A DNA stretch of 64,000 nucleotides from Rostratula benghalensis (Eukaryota > Chordata > Aves > Charadriiformes > Rostratulidae), in contig VXAI01000373.1 of the NCBI GenBank assembly GCA_013399305.1, forward strand, positions 520,489 to 584,488, in the 5' to 3' direction. Under the pieces are notes generated by a model that saw only the letters and a list, made by a program, of their open reading frames with translations, ran no database searches and was not told the origin of the DNA. This document shows positions 14,924 through 28,275 of the stretch, piece by piece. Position 1 is the first letter of the stretch. The number at the start of each line of letters is the position of its first letter. The position numbers and the translations under genes were made by a program.

Positions 14924-15202
14924 ATGCAAGATTTACGGAATACAGAAGGAGCCCAGTATAGTTCCCATCCTCAGATGGCAACCATGAGGCCAAGGGTTCA
15001 ACCTGCAGATATTAGGCAGCCAGGAATGATGCAGCACGGGCAGCTGACTACTATTAACCAGTCCCAGCTCAGTGCACAGCTTGGGTTGAATATGGGCGGA
15101 AACAATGTTCCTCACAACTCGCCCTCTCCACCTGGAAGCAAATCTGCAACTCCTTCACCATCCAGTTCAGTCCATGAAGATGAAGGAGAAGATAGCTCTA
15201 AG
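14924..15202 (+). CDS. TOX: TOX exon A: region N-terminal to the HMG box (93 codons, phase 0)
   Basis: TOX is a nuclear HMG-box protein that controls T-cell, NK and innate lymphoid cell development and T-cell exhaustion programmes. This exon follows a pyrimidine tract and AG at 14922-14923 and ends before GT at 15203. Its 93 codons start at an ATG (MQDLRNTEGAQYSSHPQM), but this is an internal exon, since the mammalian protein continues upstream here. The peptide is low-complexity: the TTINQSQLSAQLGLNMGG block, then SPSPPGSKSATPSPSSSV, then the acidic run HEDEGEDSSK next to the HMG exon. That Ser/Pro-rich plus acidic pattern, followed by the [16 protein letters not shown] motif in the next exon, fits TOX rather than TOX2, TOX3 or TOX4. 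Frame and phase join exactly to exon B. Paralogue choice rests mainly on the C-terminus in exon F. Confidence 0.95.
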
Positions 15203-18200
15203 GTAGGCTTAGATGCTAGGATTGCTATGTAAACGGTGGATATTTTTAGGACCTGCTAAATGAATTGTGTAGCCACAGTTATTGAGACGATGCTTTCTAC
15301 GCTATTGGTGGTTGACTGAAGTGAACAAGGGGTTGTGAATACGGAACTTAGAGTTTCTATTCAATTCTTCAGGCAGCTCATGTAAATGACATCATTCTTC
15401 TTCATGAGAGCAACCTGGCATCCTGTAAAACACTCAAAGGATAGCCCTTCCCCTAGGACTTTAATATAAAGGTTGAGTTTTCTCACTTGCACGGGAAGGA
15501 TGTTTGTTCCCAGTTAAAGATCAAGTTGCTGCTATAAAAAGTATGAACAGTCTGTACAATATGCTAGTCTTTGCTACTTGGTCATGGGATGAGTAAACAG
15601 AACATCATAGCAACCAGGACAGAAAGATTCTCTACAAACTTTAAAAAATCTTACCTTGAAAATGTTGAAGGCCCATTATGTTTTTATACTTTGGGAGGTG
15701 CCGACACTCCATCATGACATATTTAAGCTTCATTTTAGTCTCAGCACAGGCATGAGATAATAATAGTCATTTAAATAATAAATTCCTTTAAAGGTTAAAC
15801 GTCAACTTAAGTAGCAAGTTTTGCATGCAAAATGCTCCCAAACCTCCCAAAATCCTGAAAACCTCCCAGAAAATACACAAGCATATGATCTTAATTATGC
15901 AGACACAAAAGCTGGGATGCAAAAAGATTGGGACTTAACACAAAGTCATCCCATAAACTAGAAATAGAGTGTACTGAAATTGAGAGCCTCTTTAGCTCTA
16001 TTTTATGGTCACTACAAAATAGCAGTCCTGTTACAGCAGTCCTGTAGTGGAATGAAGATGTTGTACCATGGCCATATTTTGTGGGGAAAACATGGCAGAC
16101 TTGCAAGGAGTGTGAAGAAAGCACATTGTGAGTCACTGAGGAGGTGTAATCCAGTCAAGAAATGTAAGTCTGATTTGTTTTCAAATTATATTGTTTTACA
16201 TGCCTCAAGCTATAAAATAATCATGTAATTGGAGACATATGTTTTGCTACATTCTGAATAAATTCTTATTCAAAAGTTTTATTTCAGGACTTTTGCCTGA
16301 TTTCACAAACTTTAGGTTTTAAAAATTACTGAATAATTCATACATTTTAAATGAGCATTTCCTTACTGAGGGAAACTTTAGAATAAATCTATGTAAAAAT
16401 AATTCTAGGCAACCTTTACTTTTCAGAATAATTTATTTGCTACTCCTGTTGCTTTGCTAATATTTTTACTTATATTGGATGGACTGTGCAAGATGTTCTG
16501 AACTTCAGGAGAAAGCATCTACTCAATTCAGATATCTTTTCTGCATCTATAAAATATTTCAGTTATTTCACCCATATTTATAATGCACTTGTTCACTGCA
16601 AGACTTCCTGCTGCTAAAAAGCGTAGGGTTGTAGTTTTATGCAGACAGTACTCATCTGAAGCTAATGTTTTCAATAAAGAAATATTAAGCAGTTCAGGCC
16701 TAGTAAAACTTGGTCCTTTCTTTGTGGAAGCCAGTTTATATAGTGTTTATCTTTTAACAAGCCATATCATTTTGGAAAATGCTCTTTAAAATTCTCTCAT
16801 GCTCTGTCTAAGCAGAAAAAGATGAGAAAAGGCACAATATACGACACAGAATTTAGAAAAATAATTCAATAAGCTGAAGTTGATATTGTGCCCTAAAATG
16901 AAAAAAAGTATGATTTCTCTGCTAAGAGAAATGTTTTAAAGGATTTTAAATCTGTTTAATAATGACAGAGTTTAAATTCAACTCCGTCTAGCAGGCATTA
17001 AACTGTAAGCTTGAGGGGGGGCAGATTTTGCCATACCTTTATTCTGTGGCATTTCTTAGGTCTTCATGAAAACATCTGAAGCTGGCCACCACTGGAGAGG
17101 GGCAGTGGGCTGGCATACCTGATCCAGTGCACAGTTCTGCTGTGGGTCCCTCCATAGAAGACAAGAGGGTTTGAACAATCAGCATGAGAAGCTAGTGTGT
17201 TATTGTAGTTTGTGATTTAAATCCCTCCACTGCATATCTCTCTGTTACGCTGCTCTTCCTGGTAGGTGGATACTCCTGTATCCAATGAGTGGATACAGAC
17301 GTTTAGAATAAACCAGCTTTCCTTGGAGATCCTTTTTCCCCAGCCACAACAGCATTACATTTCTCAAAGCTGCTTTAGAGGATGCTTCTCACTCCAGAAA
17401 TCCTCCTCCCCAGTGAAGAAAGGCAATGGATAGGGACAGCAAGAGGAATACTGGTCATTCTGTCTCTTGTGGGAACCTCTATCTTTCACCCGAAAATAAC
17501 CCTGCTAAATTAGGAGTTTGCTCTTTGCATGGTAAACTGTCATGTAAATGTGTGATGCTGCTTAATAGATCAGGGCCAGAGCTCATTAGTCAGTCCTCCA
17601 GCAGAAGTGCATGTGTTGCGGTCATGTAGTAGCTGCTGGAGCTCGCCACATTTGAGCAACTTCGTGCAGTCAGTAAGAGGTTCCTGCCGTGAGAACTGTG
17701 TAAAAAACACCTCCTTCTGAATTCACCCTATCACTAAGAGCAACACTGGCGTTCTCTCTATTTATTCCATTTTCAAATGAAAATTCACCTCAGCCTCAGA
17801 TGACCTCCTGTAGTTTATGCCAGCTGAACACCCAGCCTGACATCTGAAAGAGAAGCCATTGGTTCTTTGATGGCAGAAAAATCCCTAACATCTAGATCTA
17901 TTTCTATCTAGAGGGGAAAAATGCAGAAATCTGTGTCATGTTTGCATGACTTTATAGAAAGAGGATGACAGAAGGTATGAACAAATACGTACGTTATATA
18001 CATTTGGACTAGAAATGTAATTGTATCCCTAGTGAACCTAGTGATTTCCATGCATGGAGGAAATTACCATTTCAGCTTAATGTACATATTCCAAATGCCA
18101 GTAATAAGGAAACTTTACAAACAGAGGTAATTGTCTGTGTACTGAGCTTCTTGGATGTTCATTCTCTGGTAAATATTCAGATTGTTGCAAGCCCTATCCA

Positions 18201-21200
18201 ACATACACAGAACTAATGGCAGCAGCTGCTAAATATTTTTTGGCAATACTCCTTCCCATAAAGGCTCTTTCACAGAGACCTTTTGAACTTTAGATGTCAT
18301 ATATTCCCTTGCACACAAGAAAAAAAAAAAAAAGGGAAAAGAGGGAGGGCTTAGTTGCCCTACATGCTGTTGCTCTAAAAGCAAGACAGCTGAGGTTTCT
18401 TGACACCATAAGATCAGTGACAACGGTAGCATAATTATGAGGCTGTGTATATACAGTCAGAAAACTGCTAGGTCCATGGTAATAGGGAATGTAGTCTCAG
18501 ACCAAGGATACTGTTTTTGCAAGTGATATACATCCCCAAGTCTCCTTAATTCTTCTAAATCTAGTGAGTGGAATTATATCTAGAATTAAAAAGGGAGAAC
18601 TTAAAAATCAACAGTTGCGAGTAACTGCAAAAACATCCTAAACAAAGTGGCCACTTACCACATGCTTTATTCTGACCACCTCAACATTGGAATATCACAT
18701 TTATGTAATTCTTGCCATAATTCATACTGTTGGATCGTTAAACATGTATTCAGTTATTGCCAAGCATAATTGTGAGCTGCTGGAAGCGTTACTGGTTTGC
18801 AAATATGTATTCCTTCATAGATGGATAACAGGGTTTTCTTCCACGCTCATTTGAATATCACTTATGAGAGAATTTCAAATAATGTATTTTAGAGGGAAGA
18901 TTGTGAGAGGACTGCAAGGAGCAAGAATTAACTAACAGGAACACAGTTACTAAAGAACTGCTGCAGCATATTCTCTTTATGTGGTAGAGGTTTTACAATA
19001 TTTACTTTATATGATAAGAGTTATAAGTAGAATTCTATGTTGTCTGTTCAGCCTATTATGCAGATGGTGCTTGATTAAAATCTATTTTAAACTACAGCGA
19101 TTACTGCAAGATAGTGTGCATAAAACAGCTCTCCTAGCTCCATTAAAGGCTTTGGTACTATTGCAGTTTATTTTAAATATGCTTATAGACATTTTCCAGC
19201 TTCTCAAGGGACATTTAGATATCAACGACGTGCCTTACTTGATAGTTTTAAATCCTACACTAGATATTCTTGTGATCTATTATGTGTGCAACATGGTTAA
19301 TGCACACTTTTTTAAAGTGAAAGATTATTGCTTTCTTGTGATAAATAAGTTAAATACATCACCGTAATTAAGCAATAAGCCATGACAGGAGGTGGATTAC
19401 CATGAGCTAACTACACCTCCAGGGATTTTGAGGCACAAGTCTATGCCTAGCAGAATATATATGTTTTTTATTTTATTTCCCATCTGTCTCTGCTTTGGTG
19501 GTTAGAAGTGGAGTCTATGAAGCTGATAGACTGATGGGAGCATAAGGTATGCCATCATCTCAGCTATTTGCAAGGTTATTAGTACTGGAATTCTGGTATT
19601 CTTTTTATTTCTTTATTTTCATATAAGACAAACAGAACTTCCCCTGTGAGTACTCTCTTTTTAACAGTGGGGTTTTGAAGTCTCTTGATCATTCATGTTG
19701 GAGAATAAGATTTTAGAGCTGTTCTCAGAACAGCCTACAGATGACTTCTTCCACAAGTTCCTGCAGCATATCACCTAGTTAAAGGGTAGTTTAAATAACG
19801 TGATACCCTAATATAAAGAGAACGTCTAAATCTCATTGGTCCAAAATTGGCTCCTCCAAAAATAGGAAAACCTTGGCAAATAAAAGAGATAAAATTTTAA
19901 CTGTAGCCCTAGTTATTCTGAAGCCTCCCTGCTCATGGAGTTTGCACACAACAGTTTAGACTGATACTGCCAAATTAACAAGGGAGCCTTCATTAGTTCC
20001 CATGTAGCTGGTAGTTTTGTGTCACCTGTAGAATGAAACAATAGCAAGAGACTAAAAGTTGGGTAACATAATTATGGGTGGCACACTGCTGCCTATCTTT
20101 CCATATAATTCCAAAATGCTGCCAACAGGCTCCATGGCCATTAAGCTTGTATTGAAGATGCATCTATTGTAATATAGTGCTCAGGAAACAAGCAACTTCA
20201 TTTTCAAATTGTGGTCATCACATTGTTCCCGTGCTTAAGTAAGCCACAGAGATCCAGGTTGTTCACCGTAGTCACCTGTGCCCTGTGCAACACCACACAA
20301 TGATGTATATAAGAAAAAATAAGAAGGTTTTCCTCAAAATGAGAATTTCCAGCCATTTTCCTCATGCCATTCTGCTGATTTGTACACCTGTGTTCTCCTC
20401 TGTCACTTGATACGCATTATTAAATAATAATAGTACAAGGATGTAAGTAGAAGTCATACCTTGTAGATCCTTAGCCTAGAGCATACCTTTTATGCTCTTG
20501 ATCTTCTCATACTTCAAAACACTTGTGATGCACAGTACTCTGGCCATGCCAACAAGAGAAAAAAGCCTTTGAACCCTCTAGTAAGATCACACATCATTGC
20601 TACAGGTATAGTGAATTAAGTGACCATACGAAGAGAAGCTCTTCTCTGTGGAGCTCCAGTCTGTTGAAGAATCAAAACAGTGCCCCTTTCCGTGCTTGTA
20701 AGTCATCTAGGAAAGTAGAGTGCTTTCGTGATCAAGGTCTCTGAGCTAGTAGGTGGCACAGTGTAGTTGCATTTCACAAATTTGCACAAATGCTTATGTG
20801 CAGGTTTTTTTCAGGTGGTACACAAATAAGGCACATCCTTTCTTCATATACCATTCCTCTTTCACTCCATTCCTCAAACCATTTGCTTTCACACAAGCAG
20901 AGGAAAAACTACACAGCTAAATCCAGATAGATCAGAAACAATCCTCCAAAGGGGTCTAACCTGTCTGTAATGGTAAAGCTTTGTTTCTTCAGACTTTGAT
21001 TAGAAGCTATTCAGGGGTATGCCTATAACTTGAATCATTTTATTCACAATCAGATTCTCTTCCAGTTCCCTGGAAGGTGTCCCACAAGTTGCAGAAGAGA
21101 TTGATTGGAACACTAGTCTGGGGTAGTTGTGGGAAAGGGTGAGGATAAGGGAAAGGTAGAAATGACAGTGTTCCTTCTGTCTGCAGGTGATTCATGTGAT

Positions 21201-21564
21201 TGAACTGGTGGTCAGGCTGTAATGAAACTAATTTCATTTGCATTTACTCATTATATACTAGTTATAGCCATTAGCAATAAAATTTAGAAAAGGTGAAAAG
21301 ATGACCAGATGAACTATTAAATGAGATTATAGCAATTATATGAAAGCAAATTATAAAGCACTTTGAGGCAAAAAATTACATAATCTGAAATACTTACAAA
21401 TTTTATACGTGACTAAGGCAGACATTGTCGATATTTGGATTATCAAAGATGGTAACTAAAATTCCTTGCAAAATCCAAAATCTTTGTATCAGAGAAGTTA
21501 TAACGGTGGATGGACTGAATTAAGTTGGCTTTTTTAATAGTACTTTTCTAATTTTCTGTTACAG
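15203..21564 (+). other. TOX: TOX intron A-B (6.4 kb)
   Basis: The intron is bounded by GT (gtaggc) at 15203 and by a pyrimidine-rich tract with acag at 21561-21564. I found no CR1 copy in it. It contains short A runs (for example near 18310-18325) and an open frame of 128 codons at 18981-19367, which is hydrophobic and resembles no known protein. A CTCF-like motif lies at 20746-20759. The remainder is unique AT-rich sequence with nothing I recognise. Confidence 0.9.
20746..20759 (+). promoter_or_regulatory. Candidate CTCF-type motif, forward
   Basis: The sequence ctagtaggtggcac matches the CTCF core consensus CCASYAGRKGGCRS at 13 of 14 positions. A single motif match is weak evidence of occupancy. 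Confidence 0.3.
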
Positions 21565-21795
21565 GTCAATGGTGGAGAGAAGAGACCTGCTTCAGATATG
21601 GGAAAGAAACCCAAAACTCCCAAAAAGAAGAAGAAGAAGGATCCAAATGAGCCACAGAAGCCTGTGTCTGCCTATGCATTATTCTTTCGAGACACTCAAG
21701 CAGCCATCAAGGGCCAAAACCCCAATGCTACTTTTGGTGAAGTCTCTAAAATTGTAGCTTCAATGTGGGACGGCTTAGGAGAAGAACAAAAACAG
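21565..21795 (+). CDS. TOX: TOX exon B: nuclear localisation signal and most of the HMG box (77 codons, phase 0)
   Basis: The acceptor acag lies at 21561-21564 and the donor gtacaa starts at 21796. The 77 codons open with [15 protein letters not shown]. Residues 14-25 are a basic cluster ([12 protein letters not shown]) that acts as the nuclear localisation signal in this family. The HMG box starts at about residue 26 with [18 protein letters not shown] and continues through [20 protein letters not shown]. The aromatic and hydrophobic core positions (the Y and FF pair of helix 1, F of helix 2 and the W) are all present. The exon ends at GEEQKQ, inside the box, and exon C supplies the rest. 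This block is nearly identical in TOX, TOX2, TOX3 and TOX4, so it fixes the family rather than the member. Reading on past the donor meets a stop after only a few codons. Confidence 0.98.
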
Positions 21796-24700
21796 GTACA
21801 AAACGTGCTGTAGCTCAGAGTCTTTGTTTCAGGGAAGCGTTATCAGGGTCATCGAAGCACTATAGTCAGCTTCTTTTGTTTGCCAAGATGAAACTTGAAT
21901 ATGTGCCATCTCAGGAATATAATTTAAAGAGATTGAGATAAGGAGAGTATCGTTTCATTTCTTCTGTATTAAACCAATTTTTTATTTTTTTTTTTAAGTT
22001 TTTTTTAGGTTGGGGTTTTTTTCAGTTTTGGGGCGTGATACAAGCTCTAGGCTTGTGTTTAGGATTGGCTTATGCTGAAGCTGGTGGGCCTGAGATTTTG
22101 TGACAGCATTTCCCTATCTATGACAGTGTGGTATAAGAGACCTTCGCTGCCAAAAATTATGTCTGTGCAATGGGACCTAACATATATCTGAGCTCCCAGT
22201 TACAGATGTTTCCCTGCCCCACGATGGCAGAAAGGGAACTGGGCTCACACCTTCCCCTGGCCCACATGGCTTTTATGAAAGGAACTGCTGATGTTTTGAC
22301 TCACAGGAAATCACATCACATAGTTACTTCCATTTTGCATGAAAAGGAATTATGTTCTGCGATGAGGCTGGCAGAGCTGGGTCTGAACTTTTGCAGAAAT
22401 CCTTCCGAGTCAGTCGGATGATATGTAAAGGTGGACAATTCTGGAAGCTTATCACATTCATGTGGTGACAGTTGACAAATACCATTGATCCTCACTGTAG
22501 CATAGCATTGCTTTTCTGCTGTTATTGGTTGTGTTTTTACTAACTGCCAACAGAATGGATTGGGTAGATAAAAAAAGGGAAACTTTAAGAACAGATACGG
22601 AGGGAAAGGATATGTTGAGTGAGAGTTATACTGGTTGCAGGAGACCTGGGTGGGGGTTGATGTCAGCACAGAGAGTGGAAAGGTACTGGGACAAAAATGC
22701 ATCTCATTCATTCCCACTGAGCACATTATTATTACAAAATTATAGTTAATAATGCTAAGAAATAAAAGGAAAAAGTTGTTAAGATTTTTTAGTAAGCAAA
22801 ACCATTCAGGGTTGAATAAGAAAGGTTTACTTTGCTAATAACTGGTACATCTGGATCCCTGTTAAAGATAACAGTATGATAAGAATCAAGATTTGGCATT
22901 CATAGACTAACTAAAAAAATCTTAATCTATCTAGTATCCACTGCTGAATAAAGTCAGTAGCCGCTTCTCCACAGACTGCCCAAACGTGCAAGAAGCAGCC
23001 TGTTCTCTGTCCCTGCTGTGCTTGGCCAGGATCTCTGGCCAAAGCTGAGAAATTACAGACTGTGGTGTCTACCTTAAAGTGGTTCCTATACCAAAGAAAG
23101 GTCATTGCCCAGAAGCACTCCCTGTATTGAAATCTGGACGTCCAAACACATACCTCAGGAGTGCTCCAAGTAGTTAGAACTGTATCTTGAACCCCTCTTG
23201 CTTGCCTGGGAGATTGTGGGTCCAAATTTAGACAGAGACCTGGACATCTGAAGACCTCTCTCTCTAGTTAATCTCACATCTCTCAGTGATGACACCAAGC
23301 AAAAATTATTTATTTAGTGAGATCTTGTGTTTGGTTTTCTCCACCCTTTTTTATAATGACCCTTATTTTGTGGCTGTTGCAGTGGTGCAGTATTTCCTTC
23401 CAGAATATTCACTCTGCTTACAAAGCAGAAAACTTCATGAATAATAATCCCAGACCATATAATGGAGATAAACCTAAAAGACTATAAAATGCACATTTCC
23501 TTTGAGGTTGTCACGTCAGTAGTAGGAGCAGAAAATTGAAGTCTTTCCACAGAATTCTGTTTAAGAACAGTGCGTAAAACCCTAAATTTCCAGCTTTATC
23601 TTGGATTTCCTATTGGTGGTTGAAAGCAATAATTGAATAAGGCCTACACTGGAATAGCAGAACAAAATTTATTTTCCTTATCTCTGCTGTCCTTAATTTA
23701 AGTTGGAACACAGCAGAATGTTGTGTTATGGAATCCATATGTCACATCCATGAAAAAATGGCTGCAATTAGATTTTTAGGCCAATTATTCCAAGAGTTTG
23801 GGTTAGCATATCTTTGTTGCTCTTTGACTCATTTTGCCTATTCATTATCATCTATTAGCACATTGTTAAAACTCTAGGCCCAGGCCCTTCCTAATCTAGC
23901 ACTGCATGAAAAGAATAAAAGATAGTCCCTATTTAAAAAAACTGGCAATCCTATTTTCTAGAATAAATTTAAACTCATTCTTTATTCCATTAGGGATCTA
24001 ATAGTACAAAGTAATGATTACAAGACATCTTAACTGACTAGATAGTCTGTATTTTAAAGGCCTAATTTTTCAGATCCAGGGCATTAGTAACTGTTATGAA
24101 ACCTATGTCTCTGGTATGAAAATTGGACTCTAAAAATACAAATGATTAATGTAGCATTTGGAATTTGGCATTGAAGAAGCTTCAGAAATTCAAAAATAGT
24201 TAAATAAAGATACAATAACATCATTAGAGGAATGCTTTATTGATAAATTATACTTGCTGAAAAGGATTCAATTATCATAAAGCTTCTGGCTTTTATGTTT
24301 TGGAAGCTAATGCTTATTCTGGAATTTAAATAGAATTATGTTTCCAAATTATGTTTCCTGAATTGGAACTTCTTTTACTATTTAAATAGTAAATATAAAT
24401 GAATCAGAAAGTAGAACATAATGCAGCTATTGAGAGAGAAGAATAACCTCATGTTTTCATGCCAAAATGAAATCTTCTTTGTTCCTATGACCTGAGCCAG
24501 CTTTTTCTGAAATGCATTGAATTCTTCTTGTTTGTTCCTGAAGATTGACCACAGAATAAATAAAGGTATTGAAACTCAGTGCAATAATGACCTAAGGGCA
24601 GTAGATGTGTGTCCAAGCCTTTGCAACAAAATTTTGATGACGTGACTTATTAGAATGTAGCTTGAAAGGGTTTGTGCAAGACCCACATATGTTTTTCAAA

Positions 24701-25446
24701 CCGTGGAGAAACTAAGGAAACGTTGTTTGAGAAAATAGGATTTGAATGACAAAAAAGGAAATGTTATTATGAACTAGATGATAGTGAGTGCCTTGCTTAA
24801 ATTAGAGGGGGGGTAATATTTATAACAGGCCACGCTGTGATACTTTTACTGTGAAAATCTTTCAATTTATTAGATTAAAACAGATACTACTGTACTTCCA
24901 CCTTTATTTTACAATATGAAGACAGTTGCACTTTTGAGTTGTACACTGTAACTGTTCCCATTAATTTCTGAGTGTACAAGGGCAACTTGGGAACAGTGCT
25001 GTGTGCCAGCCTGTGTTTTGTTTGTCCAAACCTACCTACCAAGAGGAGTCTAGAAATTAAAGATACTTTAGTGGTCACGGTGGACTTTGTCTGGTTTTCT
25101 TCTGAAATTCTGAATTGGGTACAATAATTGCCTGTGATCAGAAGAAAAGACTGTGCGTTTTCCTTCATTTTTCACTCCAAAGGTTTTCTAAAAATTTATT
25201 CATATTTATAAACCTGTGAATGGAAAGCAGCTGTAACAGTAGCATGTTAAGGTATGTTCTCCTCAGTGCTGTAGCCATAGCAGGGGGATATTTTCAGTGG
25301 CTTTTCTAGTTCCTGTCTTACAACCACCAACACTGTTGTCTCCTTAGTCATACTATACTTCTGTGAATCCTGTTTTTATAGCTTTTTTATGTACATCTTT
25401 GCCCTTTGCACACATTTTTACTGCAAAGGGGAGAAAAACAGCCCCC

Positions 25447-25530
25447 AGGAAAGAGGGTTCAGCACGCTAAATGGTCGAGTCTCTGGCTTTCAGACAGAAT
25501 GCTGGTTCAAACTGGGTAAAAAGGCTACTT
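25447..25530 (+). mobile_element. Possible ancient tRNA-derived SINE (MIR/CORE-like) remnant
   Basis: A weak A-box-like stretch (aatggtcgagtctctggc) is followed about 30 bases later by a B-box-like stretch (ggttcaaactggg). The spacing is as in tRNA-derived SINEs. There is no cloverleaf and no clear tail. This is a pattern resemblance only and could be chance. Confidence 0.25.
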
Positions 25531-27607
25531 AGGTCGTTTTCTGTCCGTAGATGAAAAAAGGAAAGTCATTTTAAATCAGTACCAGATGTGTGTGTACTAA
25601 ATGAACCTTAAGTTTCTAATTGGAGTCCTAGTAAAGCTGTAATAGATGTGGCAAATTACAAACAAAATGTTCTTGTTTACATTAGTGTAACTTTAAAACT
25701 TCAGCCAAAGACCTTAATAAATGTGCTATTATTCTAAAAATGGAATTGAATGTCTATTCAACATTCAACAAAATTAATCTCTGGTGTAACTTCAGTGACT
25801 TAACTAGAATTCTACCAGGAGTGAATTCGGCCTCCTATGAACAGCTTAGTGTGCATACGTACATGTGTATGTGCGTGTGTGTGTTTTTCTGAGTGTGTAC
25901 TTAAACGTTGCACGGGCCTCACAGTGGGAAAAAGGACGGATTCACCGGGGGGACCCAAAACTTAATGATCAGAAGGAGCCAGCAAAGCGACTCTTTGAGT
26001 GCTGTAACATATGCCTTCTTTCAGGCTGCATAATTCATACACAGTAATATTAGCTGCAACAGTTCAGCTCAATAGCAACACCTCATTATTTTATCCCTCA
26101 GTATTTATTCCTATGTTTGACGCCTCATGAAATTACTGTTAATGTGTTTATATAAGGGCAGATCTGACACAAGTGGGAAGAATTTAATTTCCCACTCATT
26201 CTTTCCTGCTGATGTGTCCTCTTCCCCTGGTAGAAGTGGCAAGTGTAAATAGTTAATTTGCTTCAATTATGAGCCTGTCCTGCTAAATTAGAAGCAGCAG
26301 GAATATGAAGAGCCAGAATTATACTTATGAGGCAGCTGACAAATCCTCGGAGCTCACAAAATCAAATCATTTACTCCTCATTGGTGCTCAAAGACCCACT
26401 AGATAAAAGCTGCAGTTTATTCTTTAACATCTGATGGAACTTGGATTGTATGTTACCAATACTTTAGTAAATTTAAGTCTTCGTGCATTAGTGTCAATGT
26501 GTGTGATGCTATTACCATTTTCACCATAACCCACAAGCTTTCAAAGCTTTCTTTTGGTCACTAAAAATAACCCAGACTGATTTGGGCATGAAAAATAATG
26601 AAGCATGTTTTATAAGTGTCTCTTTCAGTCATAGGGATGTTTTTGACATAGCAGTGCTGGGATTAATCAGATAGATCAGGAGGGGCTGTACAAGAAATGC
26701 TGGACAACACTTCATGTCTCCAAAACTTTCTTTGTGACATTGAGACACCACAACTCAGATAAAATGGACCCGAGATCAGTGTTTTAAGAGGCTTTGACTC
26801 TACCTGGCCTCTGGGGACACCTAACCTAGCTCCTTCTTCCTCACGGGGCCTGATGCCATGCCTGTTGCTTGCCGTGATAAATGATCCATGGGTGGAAGAG
26901 TCACAGCGTTCCCATTGCGTGGCTGTGCATGTGGGTGCCTGGTGGTCAGGACATCCAGCAGTTCAGAGACTGCAGTGAGGCTGCTGAAGTAGTTCCAGAG
27001 AATATGCAAAACATCCGTTCAAGGTAGTCAGTACCATTTTGAAAAGATAAATGTACAGAATATTCACTATTATATGTGCTCATGTACTCACTCGGGTGTT
27101 TATCTACCCCTTTAAATAAGATTTCTTTTTTATTATCTCCGTGCTAATGAAGCAATCTCCAAGGAATAACTTTAACTCACTTGTAAGAGGATGAGAATGT
27201 ACTTTCAGTTTAGTAGATAAACAACCACGCAAGGTTTAAATTTAGCTTTGTTTTATTTTTCTAAATGAGAATAGGAAGCGAAGGCACATCTGTGTGTGCG
27301 CACTGCCAAAGTGAATTACACACAAAATGGATTCAGGAACAGTCACAACAGAGAGCGGCCTCGCACATCCCACTCCCAGCTATTGGCATGGGCAGAATCA
27401 TTTTTACCAGTGTTGTACCTTAGGCCTGTTGGGGACATCCACTTTTTCTTTTGACAGACTTCTGTACTGAAATTGCTTCTCCCCCCTCGAGCTCTAGATG
27501 AATACCTAAAGAGGTTGAAACAACTGCTCCTCACCCTGGTGTCTGCTCCTTCTCCCTTCCTCTGCAAGTGGCTGGGTTTAATGAGCCAGACCACAAATGG
27601 GACAAGA

Positions 27608-27757
27608 ATAGAATCATAGAATGGTTAGAGTTCAAGGGACCTTAAAGATCATGGAGTTCCAACCCCCCTGCCACAGGCAGGGACACCTCCCACCAGAGCA
27701 GGTTGCTCAAAGCCCCATCCAGCCTGGCCTTGAACATCTCCAGGGATGGGGCACACG
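27608..27757 (-). mobile_element. CR1 LINE 3' fragment, - orientation
   Basis: It begins with agaatcatagaatggttaga, the reverse complement of the CR1 terminal repeats. It continues through the conserved 3' UTR (the ccctgccacaggcagggaca box and the ccagcctggccttgaacatc box) and stops at ggggca. Only the last 150 bases of the element remain. A TA-rich microsatellite follows almost directly. It forms an inverted pair with the + copy that ends at 28275. Confidence 0.95.
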
Positions 27758-27784
27758 TGCACGCAGATACAAACTCATCTCTAT

Positions 27785-27835
27785 GTGTATATATATATGC
27801 ATGCATATATATATATATATATGTATATGCAAATT
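27785..27835. repeat. AT/TA-rich microsatellite
   Basis: This is an alternating TA tract interrupted by gcatgc and gtatatgc. It lies just beyond the truncated 5' edge of the - strand CR1 copy and is largely self-complementary. Confidence 0.9.
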
Positions 27836-27983
27836 TATAACTTTAGATTGTTCTATTGCCCTGGCTGCCACTTTGTAGCCCTTAACTTCCACTGACATTA
27901 GAAGCGGTCATGTCAGAACCCCTGTTTGCAGTGCATTTTTGCTGCAGGACTAAAGGCAGCTGGCAGCTGGGTGGGTGTTAGGA

Positions 27984-28275
27984 GGATGGAGCCAGGCTCT
28001 TCTCAGTGACGTCCAATGACAGCACAAGGGGTGCAAGCTGGAACAGAGGAGGTTCCACTTAAATATGAGGAAAAGCTTCTTCACAGTGAGGGTGACGGAG
28101 CACTGGAAGGGGCTGCCCAGGGTTGTTGTGGAGTCTCCTTCTCTGGAGACATTCAAAACCCATCTGGACACATTCCTGTGTGACCTGATCTGGGTGTCCC
28201 TGCTCTGGTAGGGGGATTGGACCAGATGATCTTTCAAGGTCCCTTCCAATCCCTGATATTCTGTGATTCTGTGAT
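27984..28275 (+). mobile_element. CR1 LINE 3' fragment, + orientation
   Basis: It starts near gccaggctcttctcagtgac (end of ORF2) and runs through cttcacagtgagggtgacgg and ggggctgcccagggttgttg. It ends with ccagatgatctttcaaggtc and two copies of attctgtg at 28258-28274. About 290 bases of the element are kept. Stops and mismatches show that it is inactive. It is the + partner of the inverted pair with 27608-27757. Confidence 0.95.

Noticed and set aside
18981..19367. 128-codon hydrophobic open frame in AT-rich intron
   Set aside because: Its composition is what AT-rich DNA gives in a lucky phase (L, I, V, F, Y). There is no known family, and no promoter or poly(A) signal is evident.
22316..22726. 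136-codon minus-strand open frame in intron B-C
   Set aside because: No domain, no homology I recognise, and an overlapping open frame on the other strand. Treated as chance.
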